This document shows, piece by piece, positions 34,575 to 43,086 of a DNA stretch of 64,000 bases (positions are counted from its first letter, which is position 1; every line of letters begins with the position of its first letter). A program made the translations under genes and the position numbers. The notes under the pieces were generated by a model. That model ran no database searches, had not been told where the DNA came from, and worked only from the letters and a program-made list of their open reading frames with translations. Where the stretch lies: NCBI GenBank assembly GCA_002408185.1, contig DHQV01000055.1, positions 63,923-127,922 on the forward strand, written 5' to 3'. Source of the DNA: Deltaproteobacteria bacterium UBA5329. GTDB lineage: Bacteria; Desulfobacterota; Syntrophorhabdia; Syntrophorhabdales; Syntrophorhabdaceae.

Positions 34575-35743
34575 ACAATAATGATGTTGTCATCGATATC
34601 TGTGATTACGCGGCATTTACCATTCGTGAAGTGGACGGTGTTCTCGTAACCGCAGCAGCCTTTCCGGGGCCAGACCATTTTCGGCTCGATGGCGAAAACC
34701 TCTCCGTCTTCGATCGGATATGTGTGCGTGGCAGCGATGAACGGAAATTCACTAAGCTCGATCCCTATGCCGTGTCCGAGAAATCTCACCTTGTGCGGTT
34801 TAAATCCAAGATAATAGTCTGCGTACCCCGCTTTTTCCGCGAGTTCTTTCGAATACTCAAAAAGCTCTTTGCTGGTATAGCCTTCAACCACTTTTTCAAG
34901 AACGCGGTCATGAATATCCTTGCAGGTCCAGTAGGCCCTGGCGAACAGGTCCGGCATTGACCCGATGGCGTACATCCTTGTCTGGTCGACCTGATACCCG
35001 TGATAGCAGATCCCGAAATCGATCAGGATCGGCTCGTTCTTCTTTATTTTCTTGAAACTCGCACCGACGGGAAAGGCCGGCGACAGGCCCAATCCTCCCA
35101 TCGGGGAATCGGACTGGCTGACGATACTGCCGGTGCGTCCGCTGAGGATATGCCATGTATAGGCCTCATAATTGAGTGAACGGACCCTTAATAGCCCCTC
35201 ATGTCCCAGCGACTTGGCATATGCCTCCATATTGCCGCCAACCTCGATCTCTGTTGCGCCTTCGCGGAGAAATTCGGGTACCTTTGCATAGACCTTCCGG
35301 CTGATCTGTGCGGCCTTTTCCATGATCGCAATTTCAAAAGGTGATTTCTTCCTCCGAATCTCCCTGGTAAGGGGCGAACAATCGACGAACTCGACATTAC
35401 CGAGGAGATTTTTAAACTTCATTACATCATTGTACGGTATAACGTCGAGTTGCACACCGATACGTTCCATCGGTTTGAGGTGCTGCGGGATGTCCTTGAT
35501 CGAACGGTACGGGACGATATTTGAAAGGGGGGACTCCCTGCGCGCCCTGGATATCTCCCGCTTTACGAACAATATGGGCTCTGTGTCCAGGGGAACGAAG
35601 AGAAGGGAATCCTGCATTGTCCCGGAGAGATAGTAATAATCGATCTTGTAATGAAAAAAGGCCCCATCGAGAGAGGCCTTCTCCATTAACACTTTCAGTT
35701 TTTCGATACGTGTATCTATTTCTTCTTTTGGAGCATATTTCAT
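34571..35743 (-). CDS. M24-family metallopeptidase (Xaa-Pro aminopeptidase type)
   Basis: I prefer ATG 35743 (390 residues) over TTG 35761. The N-terminal creatinase-like domain (residues 1-125) is followed by the pita-bread catalytic domain. All metal ligands are visible: Asp in ILIDFGICYHG, Asp in QVDQTRMY, His in FLGHGIGIEL, Glu in FAIEPKMV and Glu in GYENTVHFT. Members remove N-terminal residues ahead of proline or act on small amide substrates. It begins about 100 bp downstream of the aromatic operon and is coupled to the TIM-barrel gene. Confidence 0.85.
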   Translation of the reverse strand: MKYAPKEEIDTRIEKLKVLMEKASLDGAFFHYKIDYYYLSGTMQDSLLFVPLDTEPILFVKREISRARRESPLSNIVPYRSIKDIPQHLKPMERIGVQLDVIPYNDVMKFKNLLGNVEFVDCSPLTREIRRKKSPFEIAIMEKAAQISRKVYAKVPEFLREGATEIEVGGNMEAYAKSLGHEGLLRVRSLNYEAYTWHILSGRTGSIVSQSDSPMGGLGLSPAFPVGASFKKIKKNEPILIDFGICYHGYQVDQTRMYAIGSMPDLFARAYWTCKDIHDRVLEKVVEGYTSKELFEYSKELAEKAGYADYYLGFKPHKVRFLGHGIGIELSEFPFIAATHTYPIEDGEVFAIEPKMVWPRKGCCGYENTVHFTNGKCRVITDIDDNIIIV

Positions 35744-35868
35744 AAAACTAATCCTGAACAAATTTCAAATCATGTTGTCGTGACCCGACGCAAGCAAAGC
35801 TTTGAAGCCGGGTGCCCCGGCATTACAGCGGGAAGACAACGAAGAGAGCGGCGCGATATGGAACCTGA

Positions 35869-36639
35869 CTATTCGTCTTTCCAGACCGCCTTCCTCTTTT
35901 CCATAAATGCCGCGATGCCTTCGACTGCGTCTTTTGTCTTCATGCAGCCGTCGAGGTAGCATATCTCTGATGCCCGAAGCGCTTCGAGAAAATTGACATT
36001 GAGCCCAGCCTTGATAGCGCGCTTGGTCCACATTGCGACCGGGCGACTCTGTTTCAGGAAACCGTCCATGAATTTCTGGGCTTCTTCCTTGAAGTTCTCG
36101 ACGGGCAGCACAACGTTGACAAGGCCCATCTGCTTAGCTTCCTGTGCGCCGATGATCTTTCCTGTCAGGAGAAGTTCATATGTGTTTTTGAGGCCGATGA
36201 TCTTCGGGAACCATGCCGCGGCGATCGGCGGGAATACGCCGACCGCGATCTCGGGCTGGCCGATCTTGGCTTTTTCCGACGCGATAACGATATCACAGAA
36301 TGCCATGAGCTCACATCCGCCGCCGAGCGATCTGCCGTTCACGAGCGCAACGGTCGTGCAGTCCAGTTCCTCCATAAGGCGGAACATCCGGTGGAAGATC
36401 TCGATCATATCGAGGACCTTGTCTTCCGTATGGTCGGCTACGTCGACGCCGTCGCAGAATGCCTTGTCGCCGGCATGATCGAAGACGAGAAGCTGGATTG
36501 TCGGGTCTTTCTTGACATCCTGAATAGCCTCGACGATCTCCCTCATCATGAGGATCGTCAGCCAGTTGGATACCGGTTCATTCAATGTGATCGTTGCAAC
36601 CTTGTTTTTCTTTTCAAACGTAATATGTGTAAAGGCCAT
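35869..36639 (-). CDS. dch: Cyclohexa-1,5-diene-1-carbonyl-CoA hydratase
   Basis: A 256-residue crotonase-fold enzyme with the oxyanion-hole motifs FCDGVDVADH and NGRSLGGGCELMAFCDIVIA and the acyl-CoA pocket IGQPEIAVGVFPPIAAAWFPKIIG. The sequence reads like Dch/BamR of anaerobic benzoate degraders, which adds water to cyclohexa-1,5-diene-1-carbonyl-CoA to give 6-hydroxycyclohex-1-ene-1-carbonyl-CoA. That fits its place with the next two enzymes of the pathway, encoded directly upstream. AAGGAG precedes the ATG. It is the last gene of the likely four-gene operon. Benzoyl-CoA reductase is not in the window. Confidence 0.85.
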   Translation of the reverse strand: MAFTHITFEKKNKVATITLNEPVSNWLTILMMREIVEAIQDVKKDPTIQLLVFDHAGDKAFCDGVDVADHTEDKVLDMIEIFHRMFRLMEELDCTTVALVNGRSLGGGCELMAFCDIVIASEKAKIGQPEIAVGVFPPIAAAWFPKIIGLKNTYELLLTGKIIGAQEAKQMGLVNVVLPVENFKEEAQKFMDGFLKQSRPVAMWTKRAIKAGLNVNFLEALRASEICYLDGCMKTKDAVEGIAAFMEKRKAVWKDE

Positions 36640-36702
36640 AGCTATACTCCTTTTTCAAAAAAAATAGGGGGGATATTATCCCCCCTATGGTTTTCAGGCT
36701 TA

Positions 36703-37851
36703 CTACTTCGCCTGCGGTTTGCCGAAGATCTGTTCGAAGTATTCGTCGTTGTTCAGGGCGCCCTGTGCGATGAGCTGGCGGTTCTTGATGAAGTCGATCG
36801 TATCCATGCCGGTGATCTTCTTCGTGTTGAATGCGCCGAAACCTGCGAAGGCCTCGCCCATCATGTTGGTGGCCAGCCAGTAACGGTGGTCGTTCTTGAT
36901 CTGGTCCCACCAGAATTTCTTCTTCTGGCGGATGCCGTCGATGGCCTTGTGGAGGCAGCCCGGGAACAGGTTTGCGAAGGTCCAGAGGATCTTCTGGACT
37001 TCTGCGTCGACCAGCGCGAAGTCGTAGTCGTTGTTTTTCAGCTTCTCGTTGACCCAGGCCCTGGCGTCTTTCGCTTCCTGGCCGGCTTTCGGTTCGCCGT
37101 AAACGATCTCGCCGTTTTTCACGTAGGCGTCCGTGATGACCTGCGGGTTGCGTACCCAGTTGCCCTTGTCGTCTTTCAGGACGGGGAGGGCCTTGGAGAT
37201 GAGGTTTTTGGCTTTCATCTTGTATGCTGACCACATTTCGCAACTCACGCAGTTCCACATTGCATCTTCCATGCTGAGGAACCACGGGAGGAAGTCAGAG
37301 GAGCCGCCGACAGGGGCGCTGCCGTGTCTCGGGCCTGCCTGACCGAAAATCGCGAGGTCAGAGGAGATCGCGATGTCGCATGCAAGGCCGATTTCCTGGC
37401 CGCCGGCAACGCGCATGCCGTTTACGCGGCAGAGAACCGGTTTTTTGCACATGAGAATGCTGTCAACCATATTGTTGAAAAGTTCCATGTATGCGCCGTA
37501 TTCTTCCGGCCTTTTGCTGTAATATTCTGAATACTCTTTCGTGTTGCCGCCGGTGCAGAATGCATTCGGGCCGGTACCGGTGAAGACAACCGCAACAACT
37601 TCGCGGTCCGTCGAGGAGTTCTCGAAGCCGGCGATGACACCCTTTACCATTTCCGTTGTGTAGGAATTGTACTGGGCGGGGTTATTGAGTATGATCCATG
37701 CGACGTAGAGCCCGGGAATGACATTGCCCTTCGGGTCCGTCAGTGGTCTTTTTTCATAGACCGTACAGGGAGCATCCGTGCCCCACCACTGTGTTCCATG
37801 CCTGTTGTGGTCTTTCAATCCGCCTTCTCTTGGCATCCATTCTAATCCCAT
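36703..37851 (-). CDS. oah: 6-oxocyclohex-1-ene-1-carbonyl-CoA hydratase (ring-opening hydrolase, BamA)
   Basis: The start at ATG 37851 follows a perfect AGGAGG. The 382-residue protein is a long crotonase-family member with the features of the BamA/Oah marker: N-terminal MPREGGLKDHNRHGTQWWGT, the motif FCTGGNTKEYSEYYS, GGQEIGLACDIAISSDLA, and FGQAGPRHGSAPVGGSSDFLP. It adds water to 6-oxocyclohexenecarbonyl-CoA and hydrolytically cleaves the ring, giving 3-hydroxypimelyl-CoA. This step is nearly universal in anaerobes that use the benzoyl-CoA pathway, so it is the strongest physiological clue in the window. It lies between had and dch in pathway order. Confidence 0.95.
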   Translation of the reverse strand: MGLEWMPREGGLKDHNRHGTQWWGTDAPCTVYEKRPLTDPKGNVIPGLYVAWIILNNPAQYNSYTTEMVKGVIAGFENSSTDREVVAVVFTGTGPNAFCTGGNTKEYSEYYSKRPEEYGAYMELFNNMVDSILMCKKPVLCRVNGMRVAGGQEIGLACDIAISSDLAIFGQAGPRHGSAPVGGSSDFLPWFLSMEDAMWNCVSCEMWSAYKMKAKNLISKALPVLKDDKGNWVRNPQVITDAYVKNGEIVYGEPKAGQEAKDARAWVNEKLKNNDYDFALVDAEVQKILWTFANLFPGCLHKAIDGIRQKKKFWWDQIKNDHRYWLATNMMGEAFAGFGAFNTKKITGMDTIDFIKNRQLIAQGALNNDEYFEQIFGKPQAK

Positions 37852-37884
37852 ACTTTTCCTCCTAAAGTTTTTGTGTAACAACCT

Positions 37885-38994
37885 TTAAAAATCAGGTGTC
37901 AGGACTACGCGTTTCGCAGGCGAGCCTGCTTTGTGGATCTCGTCAAATGTTGCTGCGATCGTGCTCATCGGCCGTACGTCGACGAACGGGTCGATCTGAA
38001 TCTTCTTGTTGAGGACCATGTCGAGAACGATCGGGTAATACTCGGGCAGACAGCCCCATGTACCGATAACTTCGGCGTCGAAGGCCATCAGTTTCGAGAA
38101 CATGTATTCGCTCTTCGCCATGCCGAAGCCGACGAGGATAAGCTTGCCGACGAAGGAGAGAAGGTCAAGCGCGAGATCCTGACCAGCCTTGGCGCCGGTA
38201 ACTTCGAATATCTTCCATCCCGTGTTGGGGAGGCCATTGGCTTTGCAATAGCTCCTCCATTCGCCAACGACATCCTTGTTTGTCTTGTCGAGCGTTGAGA
38301 TCGTCAGGTCGCAGCCATAGTCGAGGGCCCTTTTCAGCTTCTCGGGGTTACGAGCGATGCCGATGACTGTCTTCGCGCCGAGCGCTTTCAGGGTCTGGGC
38401 CATGTAGACGCCCACGCCGCCGGTTGCGCCGATAACGATGCAATTGTCGCCAGGCTGCAGGTCTGCTCTCTTGCTTGCCTGGTATGGTGTTGTTACAGCG
38501 TCCGCAACGACTGCGAGCTGTTCCAGCTTATAGCCTTTCTTGTCCCGGACAAGGCAAAGATCGACCGTGGGAACGACGATGTGGCTTGCGAAGCCGCCCC
38601 AGTAGCCGATCGAGTTGCCGGGCATCTTCTGGGCGAGGCATCTGTTGCCCCTGCCGGTCTTGCAAAGGTCGCACTGACGGCACGGCATAACGGCGGGGAT
38701 TATGACCTCTTTTCCCACCCATGCAGGATCGCCGGCGATAACGGTACCTGCGATCTCGTGGCCCAATGCCAGCGGGGGTTTGCTGACGGTCGGTACGCCG
38801 TCATAGAAATAGCCAAGGTCGGTGTGGCATACGCCGCATCCTGCGATCTCGACGAGAACTTCGCCGGCTTTCAGTTCCGGAACCGGGACCTCTGCGATTT
38901 CCAGTTTGCCGGGTGTGGTTTCCTTTGTCTCTCTGTTATAGACGGTCGGCTGAACCATCTGCCACTGTTTTATTGTTTTTGGTACATCTCCCAT
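37885..38994 (-). CDS. had: 6-hydroxycyclohex-1-ene-1-carbonyl-CoA dehydrogenase
   Basis: A 369-residue zinc-type alcohol dehydrogenase (MDR family). It has catalytic zinc ligands in CGVCHTDLG and GHEIAG, structural zinc cysteines in MPCRQCDLCKTGRGNRC and an NAD-binding IGATGGVGVYMAQ motif. The N-terminus and the region GYWGGFASHIVVPTVDLC resemble Had/BamQ, which oxidises the 6-hydroxy group to the 6-oxo acyl-CoA used by Oah. A GGAGG precedes the ATG. It sits immediately upstream of oah and downstream of the SDR gene. Confidence 0.93.
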   Translation of the reverse strand: MGDVPKTIKQWQMVQPTVYNRETKETTPGKLEIAEVPVPELKAGEVLVEIAGCGVCHTDLGYFYDGVPTVSKPPLALGHEIAGTVIAGDPAWVGKEVIIPAVMPCRQCDLCKTGRGNRCLAQKMPGNSIGYWGGFASHIVVPTVDLCLVRDKKGYKLEQLAVVADAVTTPYQASKRADLQPGDNCIVIGATGGVGVYMAQTLKALGAKTVIGIARNPEKLKRALDYGCDLTISTLDKTNKDVVGEWRSYCKANGLPNTGWKIFEVTGAKAGQDLALDLLSFVGKLILVGFGMAKSEYMFSKLMAFDAEVIGTWGCLPEYYPIVLDMVLNKKIQIDPFVDVRPMSTIAATFDEIHKAGSPAKRVVLTPDF

Positions 38995-39044
38995 TACGAA
39001 ACCTCCTTATATATTTGAGTGAACGCTACCCACCTCCTTGATTC

Positions 39045-39797
39045 TTACGTCATTCCGTAGCCGCCATCGACGCACAGAAGCTGGCCCGTAATGTAGCGGG
39101 CATCGTCGGAAGCAAAGAACACGAACGCCGGTGCAACGTCTTCAGGGTCCGCGTATCTTCCAAGAAGGATCCTTTTCGTGTATATCTCTTTGAGTTTTTC
39201 GTCGGTGGATATTGTGTGGGTCATTTCTGTCGTAACAATACCGAGCGATACAACATTGGCTGTAACATTATACTTCGCAAGCTCCCTGGCCATTGACTTG
39301 GTCATGGAGATAACGCCGCCTTTGGCGGCACTGTAGTTGATCTGGCCGATCGTGCCGACGACACCGGCGACCGATGTGACGTTAACGATACGTCCATAGC
39401 TTTGCTGCATGAAATACTTCGATGCGGCCTTGGCCATGAGCCACGGGCCCCTCATCTGAACATTTACGACCTCGTCCCATGTATCGACGCTCATCTTATG
39501 CATCATCGAAGGCTTGGAAATACCGGCATTGTTAATGATGATATGAACGGAGCCGAACGCCTCGGCGCAGGTTTCGACTATTCTCTGCGCATCTGCTTCC
39601 TGGCCTACGTCGCCCTTCACTGCGACGGCTTTTCTCCCCATTCCCTTGATGATCTCGACGACTTCATCCGCGGCCTTCTGGTTACCGGCATAATTAACGA
39701 CAACATTCGCCCCCTCCTGTGCGAATGCGACACTAATAGCCCGCCCAACTCCTCTTCCGCCGCCCGTTACAATTGCGCTCTTGCCCTCTAACTTCAT
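39045..39797 (-). CDS. SDR-family oxidoreductase (FabG-like 3-hydroxyacyl dehydrogenase)
   Basis: The 250-residue short-chain dehydrogenase has the cofactor motif TGGGRGVG, NNAG, the catalytic Ser in VTSVAG and the YSAAKGG Tyr-Lys pair. The fold matches beta-ketoacyl reductase FabG. As first gene of the dch-oah-had operon it is more likely to oxidise a hydroxyacyl-CoA of the pathway (for example 3-hydroxypimelyl-CoA) than to serve fatty-acid synthesis; this is inferred from position. A strong ribosome site (AGGAGAGG) and a promoter with an overlapping palindrome lie upstream. Confidence 0.85.
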   Translation of the reverse strand: MKLEGKSAIVTGGGRGVGRAISVAFAQEGANVVVNYAGNQKAADEVVEIIKGMGRKAVAVKGDVGQEADAQRIVETCAEAFGSVHIIINNAGISKPSMMHKMSVDTWDEVVNVQMRGPWLMAKAASKYFMQQSYGRIVNVTSVAGVVGTIGQINYSAAKGGVISMTKSMARELAKYNVTANVVSLGIVTTEMTHTISTDEKLKEIYTKRILLGRYADPEDVAPAFVFFASDDARYITGQLLCVDGGYGMT

Positions 39798-39865
39798 AAC
39801 GGCCTCTCCTTTTCGTCGTTTTCTAAATCTAAAAGGTGCTAATTGTGAAAATTTTTATAAACTTT

Positions 39866-39909
39866 ATATTATCTTTCAGGCAGCATCAATGTCAAGATAA
39901 AAGTCTTGA
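39866..39909 (-). promoter_or_regulatory. Promoter and candidate operator of the benzoyl-CoA ring-cleavage operon
   Basis: On the minus strand TTGACA (39890-39895) and TAATAT (39866-39871) are separated by 18 nt, predicting a start near 39859. An inverted repeat TCAAGA-cttttA-TCTTGA (39892-39909) overlaps the -35 and could bind a repressor. The rest of the 307-bp gap to the divergent hydratase gene shows no ORF. Confidence 0.5.
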
Positions 39910-40104
39910 TATTAGGGAATTACGGGGCTATTGACGCCCATCCAGCGCATTTGTTGCATGAGACTGTCAACCATGCAATCAGGAGGGTGGATTGCGGCAA
40001 CGACAGGGTACCCGGACAACGCTTTTAGCTTGAAAAAAAAGCCGGGATGAGAAAAACTTAAAGATACGAGGTAAACCCACTGCCTATTTCCCCAGGAGGT
40101 TGAT

Positions 40105-40860
40105 ATGCCGGTTGTGCTGGAATCCACGAAAGACGATGTTTTTACGATAACGTTGAACAGGCCGGACAAGAAAAATGCGATGGATTATGACCTTCTGGCC
40201 GGTCTTTATGAATCGATGAAAAATGCCGCCCGTCAAAAGACACCCTTCGTCGTGATCCGGGGTTCGGGTGGGGCCTTTTGCTCGGGTGGTGATATAATGG
40301 CCTTTCGGGATGCGGATGATGCGGAGGCGCTAATTGACGCCGAGGCGGGGGTCCTTAACGAGAGCATCAAGCTTATACGCAATATCCCTGCAATTGTCAT
40401 AGCCGTGATGGAGGGTGTTGCCGTCGGGGCAGGGGTGGGGCTTGCCCTTGCCTGCGATCTTTCCATTGCCACGAAGAAGACCATCATGAATATGGGTTAC
40501 CGCCGGATCGGGCTAACGCCGGATGGCGGGGGCAGCATTTTCCTTCCGCGGATCGTCGGCGCGAAGCTCTTCGGGGAAATGTACCTCCTGTCCCGGAATA
40601 TAACCATGGATGAAGCGAAGGCCCTCGGGCTTGTGAATATTGTTTGCGATGACGGGGAAATAGAAGGCAGGCTCGATGAACTCATCGCATCACTTAAGGC
40701 CCTGCCCATGGAAACCGTCGCCAATTACAAGGACCTTGTTAACCGCTGCCTGTTCTTCGGCCTGGAAACTCATCTCGACCGGGAACGCCGCTATGTGGCC
40801 GAGTTTGCATCGAAGCCACTTTTTAAACAGAGACTGGACGAATTCTTCCGTAAAAAATAG
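40105..40860 (+). CDS. Enoyl-CoA hydratase/isomerase family protein
   Basis: The 251-residue crotonase-fold protein has oxyanion-hole motifs FCSGGDIMAF and GVAVGAGVGLALACDLSIA, and the PDGGGSIFLPRIVG segment where crotonase has its second catalytic Glu; here Asp occupies that place. This Asp-only pattern is found in isomerase-type members such as PaaG, so hydration may be weak. AGGAGG lies before the ATG. It diverges from the ring-cleavage operon and precedes the symporter by 20 bp, so it could belong to acyl-CoA turnover linked to an imported acid. Confidence 0.85.
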   Translation: MPVVLESTKDDVFTITLNRPDKKNAMDYDLLAGLYESMKNAARQKTPFVVIRGSGGAFCSGGDIMAFRDADDAEALIDAEAGVLNESIKLIRNIPAIVIAVMEGVAVGAGVGLALACDLSIATKKTIMNMGYRRIGLTPDGGGSIFLPRIVGAKLFGEMYLLSRNITMDEAKALGLVNIVCDDGEIEGRLDELIASLKALPMETVANYKDLVNRCLFFGLETHLDRERRYVAEFASKPLFKQRLDEFFRKK

Positions 40861-40880
40861 CGTATGAAGGCGGGCCGTGC

Positions 40881-42251
40881 ATGAACGCGCTTTATCTTGT
40901 TGCAATAGCCGTCTATATCGCTATTCTCTGGATGACAGGGGCCCTGGTGACGCGCAGGTCAGGTTCGTCCGACGCATACCTGGTCGCGTCGCGCACACTG
41001 TCGGTGCCCTTTGTCGCGGTGCTCATAGCAGGCACCTGGATCGGCGGCGTTTCTATAGTCGGCATGGCGCAGGGGTCTTTTATCCACGGCCTGTCGGCCT
41101 TGTGGTTCCAGGCAGGGATCTGGATCGCCATGTTCGTTACGGCAGCGCTTTTGACACGGGTGCTCGGCGACAAAAAAACGTATTCTATCCTCGATGTCGT
41201 GGGCGGCCTTTACGACCGTAGAACGACAAGATTGGCAGGCATGCTCCAGCTTGTCTTTTCCATCTGGATCGTTACGATGCAGATCGTGGGCGGGGGCGCC
41301 ATCCTGTCGGTGCTGACGAGAGGCGCCATCTCCTATAACCAGGGAATGGCGCTTACCGCGGTCGCGTTCACCCTTTATAATGTCATGGGCGGGTTTGTCG
41401 CGACAGCGTATACCAACCTGATCCACATCTGTGCGATCGTGTTCGGGATCTTCGTGGGGGGCATTTACGTTATTTTTTCGACCGGTGGCCTCAAGGCGAT
41501 GGCGCAGTCGGGCCATTATTATACGGTCTTCGGTGACCTGGGGGCATCCCAGGCCTTGAGCTGGTGCTTCATCAACTTCACGCTCGGTGTCCTTGCCCAG
41601 CCTGTCATCAATACGGCATCGTCCGCAAAGACACCGGGCGAGGGGAAGAAAGGGATAATAATAGGGAACCTCATCGCGATACCCGTGGTCGTTATGGCGG
41701 CCCTGTGCGGAATAATAGCGAAATACCTCTTTCCCGGGATCAATTCACTCGCGGCCCTTCCGTCCCTCCTTGCGACTGTCCCTCCTTTCGTTGCCGTCTT
41801 TTTTCTTATCAGCATGTGGGCCCCGCTCATGAGTTCGGGCTCGCCGTTCCTTATGGGGGCAACGACCCTTGCCGTAAAGGGCTACCTGGCACCCCTGTTC
41901 AGGATCGAAAGCGACAGGCGGATCCTTATTGTATCTCGCCTGACCACGCTCGCCATAGGCGGGTTGTCGCTCGTCCTCGGGTTTTTCGTCAGGGAGATCC
42001 TGCGCGAGGTCACATGGCTCGCAGTTTTCTTGAGTGCAATAGTGTATATCGTTTTCGCGGGGTGGTTCCTGCCCGGGATCAGAAGCGGCTTCGCATTTGC
42101 GGCTCTACTGGGGACGGTTGTCATCATCGTGGCTTCGTTCATTTTCAGCCTGCACAAGATCGTTCATCCGTTGTGGCCGGTAACTGCATATATTGCGATC
42201 GTGATGTTTGCGGGGCTAATTGCCCGTAAAAAAAATACGGAAAAGAAGTAA
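40881..42251 (+). CDS. Sodium:solute symporter family transporter
   Basis: The 456-residue membrane protein has about 12-13 predicted helices with the LeuT-like SSS fold: an unwound first core helix region AGTWIGGVSIVGMAQG, then YSILDVVGGLYDRRTTRLAG and VMGGFVATAYTNLIHICAIVFGIF, a family signature for the sodium site. Relatives import carboxylates, proline or pantothenate. Its position after an acyl-CoA enzyme gene and next to the aromatic operon suggests an aromatic or short organic acid substrate, which is inference only. The ribosome site is weak. Confidence 0.85.
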   Translation: MNALYLVAIAVYIAILWMTGALVTRRSGSSDAYLVASRTLSVPFVAVLIAGTWIGGVSIVGMAQGSFIHGLSALWFQAGIWIAMFVTAALLTRVLGDKKTYSILDVVGGLYDRRTTRLAGMLQLVFSIWIVTMQIVGGGAILSVLTRGAISYNQGMALTAVAFTLYNVMGGFVATAYTNLIHICAIVFGIFVGGIYVIFSTGGLKAMAQSGHYYTVFGDLGASQALSWCFINFTLGVLAQPVINTASSAKTPGEGKKGIIIGNLIAIPVVVMAALCGIIAKYLFPGINSLAALPSLLATVPPFVAVFFLISMWAPLMSSGSPFLMGATTLAVKGYLAPLFRIESDRRILIVSRLTTLAIGGLSLVLGFFVREILREVTWLAVFLSAIVYIVFAGWFLPGIRSGFAFAALLGTVVIIVASFIFSLHKIVHPLWPVTAYIAIVMFAGLIARKKNTEKK

Positions 42252-42346
42252 AGTACTTGTGCAGTTTCCTGCGCTGTGGTAAGAAAGACTCAAATTCAAC
42301 ATCAACCCAAGCAGAAACAAAAAATTTACGGGAATAAGGAGGCTCT

Positions 42347-42934
42347 ATGAATCTGGTAGAACGGGTGAAAAACATCATGTTGAGGCCATCCCAAACATGG
42401 GCGGTCGTGAAAGACGAAGAGACCACCATCAGAGAGCTTTTTGTGTCGTACGCAGCTATTCTTGCGATAATCCCCGCGGCGTCGGCTTTTATCGGCATGT
42501 CCCTCATAGGCACCTCCATGATGGGAATTCATTTCCGTATCCCCTTCGTGTCGGGCCTTGTCCATATGATCCTGTCGTATATCCTGAGCCTGGTAGGGGT
42601 CTACGTCGTGGCGTTTATTATCGACGCTCTGGCACCTTCGTTCAATTCTCGCAAGGATATACTGTCGGCAGCGAAGGTCGCGGTGTTCTCGTTTACCCCA
42701 GCCTGGGTCGCCGGCATTTTCATGATCATCCCGATGCTCGGGATTCTCACCGTCCTTGCGTCATTGTACGGCCTTTATATTCTCTACGTCGGCCTGCCCG
42801 TGCTCATGGATACGCCAAGGGAGAAGACCCTCGGTTATTTCGTGGTCATTATCATAGTCAGCATCGTGGTGTCGATCATCATCAATGTCCTTGCCCGCCT
42901 TGCGCTTCCATCCGGTCCGATGATGATGCCCTAG
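42347..42934 (+). CDS. Yip1-domain integral membrane protein
   Basis: The 195-residue protein begins MNLVERVKNIMLRPSQTWAVVKDE, the typical cytoplasmic N-terminus of bacterial Yip1-domain proteins, followed by five membrane helices from about residue 32 to 190. A strong AGGAGG precedes the ATG. The role of bacterial Yip1 proteins is not established. It is followed by a strong hairpin terminator, so it is transcribed alone or with the symporter. Confidence 0.85.
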   Translation: MNLVERVKNIMLRPSQTWAVVKDEETTIRELFVSYAAILAIIPAASAFIGMSLIGTSMMGIHFRIPFVSGLVHMILSYILSLVGVYVVAFIIDALAPSFNSRKDILSAAKVAVFSFTPAWVAGIFMIIPMLGILTVLASLYGLYILYVGLPVLMDTPREKTLGYFVVIIIVSIVVSIIINVLARLALPSGPMMMP

Positions 42935-42955
42935 AATCAGGTTCTAAGTTCCAGG

Positions 42956-42994
42956 TTATAGGTAATGGGCATACATCACGCCCATTACCTATAA
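42956..42994 (+). terminator. Strong hairpin terminator after the Yip1 gene
   Basis: A perfect 15-bp stem (TTATAGGTAATGGGC against its complement) around a 9-nt loop, ending in AATTTTGAT. The T-run is short but the stem is very stable. The 5' arm overlaps a degenerate heptad tract (42940-42967). Confidence 0.65.
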
Positions 42995-43086
42995 TTTTGA
43001 TGTGCAGCCCGGTTTTATTGCACTTTTGGCTGCGGTGCGTTATTATAAGTTGTTTTTATTGATCCATACGCACGGCGTTTATTTCC

